From contig JAITIB010000127.1 of the NCBI GenBank assembly GCA_031279675.1, positions 1 through 7,001 on the forward strand: a stretch of DNA of 7,001 bases, read 5' to 3'. This stretch comes from Puniceicoccales bacterium (GTDB taxonomy: Bacteria; Verrucomicrobiota; Verrucomicrobiia; Opitutales; UBA953). The translations under genes and the position numbers were made by a program. This document shows, one piece after another, positions 4,461 to 7,001 of the stretch. Position 1 is the first letter of the stretch, and each line of letters opens with the position of its first letter. The notes under the pieces are model-generated. The model saw only the letters and a list, made by a program, of their open reading frames with translations, made no database searches and was not told the DNA's origin.

Positions 4461-5432
4461 ATGAGTTCGTGTCCCGCCAGTCCCAGTTCCAGACCCAGTC
4501 CCTCCGTGCCCGTTCGCGTTTATGACGCGGCGTTTGAGGTCACGCCCGCCTATCGAGCCAGTCTGCCTGACATGCAGAACACCGATGGTTCGCAGATTCA
4601 GGGCGCCAACGTACCCATTCTTCAGGTTGGCATTTCGAATTTCCGGCTCCCGTTGCGTTACCGTGCGGGCGGTGGCGGGGTGCGCGTGCTTGAGACTTCC
4701 GTCACCGGCACCGTTTCCCTTGGCGCCGGGCAGAAGGGGATCAACATGTCGCGGCTCATGCGCGGGTTTTACGGTTACAGGGAGCGTGATTTCACGCCCG
4801 AGGTCCTGCCCGAGATCCTTCGGCATTACCGGGATGACCTTGGGAGCACGCGTGCGCGGTTGCGGCTCGCGTTCAATTATCCGGTGCTTCAGGCCAGCCT
4901 CCGCAGCGGGCTGGAGGGGTATCAATACTATCAATGCGCCTACGAGGGCACCTTGGACGAGTCTGGCGAGTGCCTGCGGCACATTCATTTTGACTACGTT
5001 TACTCGTCCGCCTGCCCTTGTTCGATCGAGCTTTCGGAACATGCGCGGGAGGCGCGGAACATTTTCGGGGTGCCGCACTCGCAGCGTTCCAAGGCGCGCG
5101 TGCACGTCATTCTTGCCCGGGGCGCGGTTTTGGGCGTGGAGGATGTGCAGGCGCATTGTCTTGCCGCGCTTAGGACGGAGACGCAGGTCATGGTGAAGCG
5201 GGAGGACGAGCAGGCGTTTGCGGAGCTTAACGGCGCCTACGGGAAGTTTGTGGAGGATGCGGCGCGGCTTCTTCATGCGCGTTTTGACGCCGATGCGCGT
5301 GTTGCGGACTTTCAAATTGCGTGCGCGCACCTTGAGTCGCTGCACTCGCACGATGCCGTTGCCGTCATCAACAAGGGGGTCGAGGGCGGGCTTGCCGCGG
5401 ATTACATCCATTTCAAGGACCTGGTTTGCTAA
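4461..5432 (+). CDS. folE2: GTP cyclohydrolase FolE2 (GCYH-IB)
   Basis: FolE2 converts GTP to 7,8-dihydroneopterin triphosphate, the first step of folate synthesis and also the entry to queuosine. The 323-residue protein carries family blocks in order: LPDMQNTDG (36-43), GISNFRLPL (57-65), VSLGAGQKGINMSR (85-98), SSACPCS with the catalytic Cys185, PHSQRS with His206, LESLHSHDAV with Glu292 and His295, and the C-terminal IHFKDLV. Length is slightly above the family's usual, because of a Ser/Pro-rich N-terminal extension of about 18 residues. The first ATG is used because the next Met is residue 38, inside the conserved core; the ribosome-binding site is weak. It is probably co-transcribed with mnmE, which starts 18 bp after its stop. 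FolE2 enzymes can use metals other than zinc and often replace FolE under zinc limitation; no FolE is visible here. Confidence 0.95.
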   Translation: MSSCPASPSSRPSPSVPVRVYDAAFEVTPAYRASLPDMQNTDGSQIQGANVPILQVGISNFRLPLRYRAGGGGVRVLETSVTGTVSLGAGQKGINMSRLMRGFYGYRERDFTPEVLPEILRHYRDDLGSTRARLRLAFNYPVLQASLRSGLEGYQYYQCAYEGTLDESGECLRHIHFDYVYSSACPCSIELSEHAREARNIFGVPHSQRSKARVHVILARGAVLGVEDVQAHCLAALRTETQVMVKREDEQAFAELNGAYGKFVEDAARLLHARFDADARVADFQIACAHLESLHSHDAVAVINKGVEGGLAADYIHFKDLVC

Positions 5433-5450
5433 GGTGCCCCGCGTTTTCCC

Positions 5451-6815
5451 ATGACGGCCCCGACGACCATTGCCGCGCTTGCCACCGCGCCCGTGCCCAG
5501 TGCGCTTGCGCTTGTGCGGCTGAGCGGTCCGCGTTGCGCGGGGCTTGCGAGGGAGGTTTTCGGGCGCGGGCGTTTGCCCGGGGACCGGCGCGTTGCCTTT
5601 GGGCGTTACCGCGAGCTTGGCGGGGCCGTGCTTGACGAATGCCTTTACGTGCACAGCGAAGGGCCGCGCACTTACACGGGCGAGGCCACGCTTGAGATCA
5701 CCTGCCATGGCAACCCTCTCATTGCGCGGCGCATTTTGGACGATCTGGCCGCGCGCGGCGTTGTTCCCGCCGCGCCGGGCGAATTCACGCGCCGGGCCTT
5801 TCTCAACGGGCGGATGGATCTTACGCAGGCGGAGGCGGTCGCCGGCACCATCCACGCGCGCAATGCGAAAGCGCTTTTTCATGCCCAGCGCCAGCTTTCC
5901 GGCGCGCTCGGGCGCAAGGTCGGCGCGTGGGTTGAGGCGCTTTTGGGCATTCTTGCGCGGATCGAGGCGCACATTGATTTTCCCGACGAGGATCTTCCGC
6001 CCGAATCCCCCCCGGCGGAGCTTGCGGGCGAGCTGGGCGCGCTTGGGGCCGAGTTTGAGGCGGCAGCCCGCACCGCCCGTTACACATCCGTGCTTGAGGA
6101 CGGCGTGCGCGTGGTGATTCTCGGCCCCCCGAACGCCGGGAAATCCTCCCTCCTCAACGCGCTTCTTGGCGAAGCGCGCGCCCTCGTCAGTCCCGAGCCC
6201 GGCACCACGCGCGACTACATCCGCGAACCGCTTGCGCTCGGCCCGCACCTGCTCCAACTCACGGACACTGCCGGGCTGCGCCCCGTTCCCGGCGGCGAGC
6301 TTGAGCGCCAAGGCATGGCCCGGGCGCACGCCCAGATCGCGACCGCCGACTACCACCTCCTCGTGATTGACGCCACCGAGCCCCCCCCACGTTTCGAGGA
6401 CGGTTTTTTGGAAAAACTCCCCCCCGCGCGCACCCACCTCATTCTCAACAAAAGCGACCTGAGCGCGCACCCCGACGCCCTCGCTTACCTCCCCCTGCAC
6501 CCCCGGCTCGCCCTTTCGGCCAAGACAGGCGAAGGGCTTGCTGCGCTCAGGACGCAACTCCTCGACGCCCTTGACCGCAACGGCATCGTCCCCGACGAGG
6601 AAGCCCTCATCGTCAACGCCCGCCACGCCACCGCCCTCCAAGCCGCCGCCACCCACCTCGGCAACGCCCGAGGCAAGATTGAAAACGCCGCCCCCCCCGA
6701 GCTCCCCGCCAACGACCTCCAGCACGCCCTCGCCGCCCTCGGCGAGATCACCGGGCGCATCGACAACGAGCAAATGCTCGACAAACTCTTCGCCACCTTC
6801 TGCATCGGAAAATAA
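5451..6815 (+). CDS. mnmE: tRNA modification GTPase MnmE (TrmE)
   Basis: MnmE, with MnmG, installs the (carboxymethyl)aminomethyl group at C5 of wobble uridine U34 in certain tRNAs, using GTP hydrolysis and a one-carbon folate. The 454-residue protein has the normal length and layout: the N-terminal folate-binding/dimerisation domain (about 1-118, with YTGEATLEITCHGNP), a helical domain, the G domain with G1 GPPNAGKSS (225-233), G2 GTTR (251-254), G3 DTAG (272-275), G4 NKSD (333-336) and SAK (356-358), and the C-terminal CIGK with the functional Cys451. Glu285 in ELERQG matches the E. coli residue Glu282 needed for hydrolysis. The start is the only in-frame ATG near the family N-terminus; AAGGTG overlaps the folE2 stop but is 14 bases away. 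Leucine codons switch from CTT to CTC near 6120, described in the findings. Confidence 0.97.
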   Translation: MTAPTTIAALATAPVPSALALVRLSGPRCAGLAREVFGRGRLPGDRRVAFGRYRELGGAVLDECLYVHSEGPRTYTGEATLEITCHGNPLIARRILDDLAARGVVPAAPGEFTRRAFLNGRMDLTQAEAVAGTIHARNAKALFHAQRQLSGALGRKVGAWVEALLGILARIEAHIDFPDEDLPPESPPAELAGELGALGAEFEAAARTARYTSVLEDGVRVVILGPPNAGKSSLLNALLGEARALVSPEPGTTRDYIREPLALGPHLLQLTDTAGLRPVPGGELERQGMARAHAQIATADYHLLVIDATEPPPRFEDGFLEKLPPARTHLILNKSDLSAHPDALAYLPLHPRLALSAKTGEGLAALRTQLLDALDRNGIVPDEEALIVNARHATALQAAATHLGNARGKIENAAPPELPANDLQHALAALGEITGRIDNEQMLDKLFATFCIGK

Positions 6816-6935
6816 CGCGCCCGCCGCGCCGCCGCCATCACTTTTTCGAAATTGTCCAACGGGGGCATTATTTCAATCCAAGCACGCGGGGATGTTTTTG
6901 GGGGTTAAACGCGTTCTTTGGCGGCTTAAAAAAAG
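6816..6935. other. Region after mnmE with no recognised gene
   Basis: About 120 bases follow the mnmE stop. They start GC-rich, then become more AT-rich (TTTTTCGAAATTG near 6842, TTATTTCAATCC near 6869). I find no supported ORF, RNA gene or plus-strand terminator with a T tail here, so the end of the folE2-mnmE transcript is not clear. Confidence 0.5.
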
Positions 6936-6958
6936 GGTTCGAGGGTTTCCCTCGAACC
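6928..6958 (-). terminator. Intrinsic terminator for a minus-strand gene right of the window
   Basis: GGTTCGAGGG (6936-6945) and CCCTCGAACC (6949-6958) form a perfect 10-bp stem with loop TTT. A7 at 6928-6934 becomes a T7 tail on the minus strand, one base past the stem. This is the textbook form for minus-strand transcription and suggests the next gene to the right runs towards mnmE. There is no T-run on the plus-strand side. Confidence 0.65.
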
Positions 6959-6999
6959 GCTCGGGGAACTACTCTAATAAAAAGAGTAGTTCCCCGAGC
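6959..6999. repeat. Perfect 17-bp inverted repeat abutting the terminator hairpin
   Basis: The left arm at 6959-6975 (GCTCGGGGAACTACTCT) pairs without mismatch with the right arm at 6983-6999. The loop AATAAAA is seven bases. It starts on the base after the previous hairpin ends, so the two stems could stack. It has no T tail on either strand within the window. It may be a 3'-end stabiliser, an RNase III site, part of a bidirectional termination region or a mobile-element hairpin; the sequence does not decide. Confidence 0.7.
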
Positions 7000-7001
7000 C
7001 A

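Noticed and set aside
4449..6773. 774-codon open frame on the minus strand across folE2 and mnmE
   Set aside because: It is antisense to two unmistakable genes. The translation is low-complexity Gly/Arg/Val/Pro-rich with no family motifs, and such frames are expected opposite GC-rich coding sequence.
6485..6868. 127-codon minus-strand frame at the end of mnmE
   Set aside because: It is antisense to the conserved C-terminal domain of MnmE and Ala/Arg/Ser-rich with no motif.
6936..7001. tRNA or tRNA-like structure, because of a GGTTCGA sequence, a 7-base loop and a final CCA
   Set aside because: The stems are simple perfect hairpins with no D-arm or anticodon arm, and the CCA match is only the window's last three bases.
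1..7001. CRISPR array, rRNA, prophage or replication origin
   Set aside because: There is no regularly spaced repeat set, no rRNA-like conserved sequence, no phage gene and no cluster of DnaA-type boxes. The 17-bp repeats are kilobases apart.

Overview
The window is high-GC chromosomal DNA with dense, mostly ordinary housekeeping genes. Gene content (FolE2 rather than FolE, a divergent CBS-containing IMP dehydrogenase, a COG4185-type Zeta-like kinase) and base composition would suit a Verrucomicrobiota/Opitutales-type bacterium. That is an inference from general impression and was not tested by any search.

Layout. The left edge (1-150, minus) is the N-terminus of an IS630-type transposase running out of the window. 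It is followed by an AT-richer gap (151-414) that holds a possible 20-codon ORF with a very strong Shine-Dalgarno and a hairpin terminator. Then comes a minus-strand cluster, read right to left: a metallo-beta-lactamase-fold hydrolase (3470-2808), IMP dehydrogenase guaB (2723-1122) and a DevA-type ABC ATPase (1122-415). The guaB stop and the ATPase start share one base. A 115-bp divergent region separates this cluster from a plus-strand pair: a Zeta-toxin-like P-loop kinase (3586-4119) and a 62-aa partner that overlaps it by 4 bp (4116-4304). After a 156-bp gap with a likely terminator and a repeat copy come folE2 (4461-5432) and mnmE (5451-6815), 18 bp apart. The right end holds two abutting perfect hairpins; one looks like a terminator for a minus-strand gene beyond the window.

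How the genes connect. GuaB feeds guanine nucleotide synthesis. FolE2 consumes GTP in the first step of folate (and, where present, queuosine) synthesis. MnmE uses GTP and a one-carbon folate to modify the wobble uridine of tRNA. The genes therefore share a loose GTP/folate/tRNA theme. The DevA-type ATPase has no permease or membrane-fusion partner in view.

No new multi-gene system is evident. The points most worth a second look are a dispersed 17-bp repeat whose copies sit at gene ends (one supplies the ATPase C-terminus), an abrupt leucine-codon switch inside mnmE, an Asp-to-Ser change at a usually conserved IMP dehydrogenase position, the small-ORF unit at 267-403, and the tandem hairpins at the right edge.
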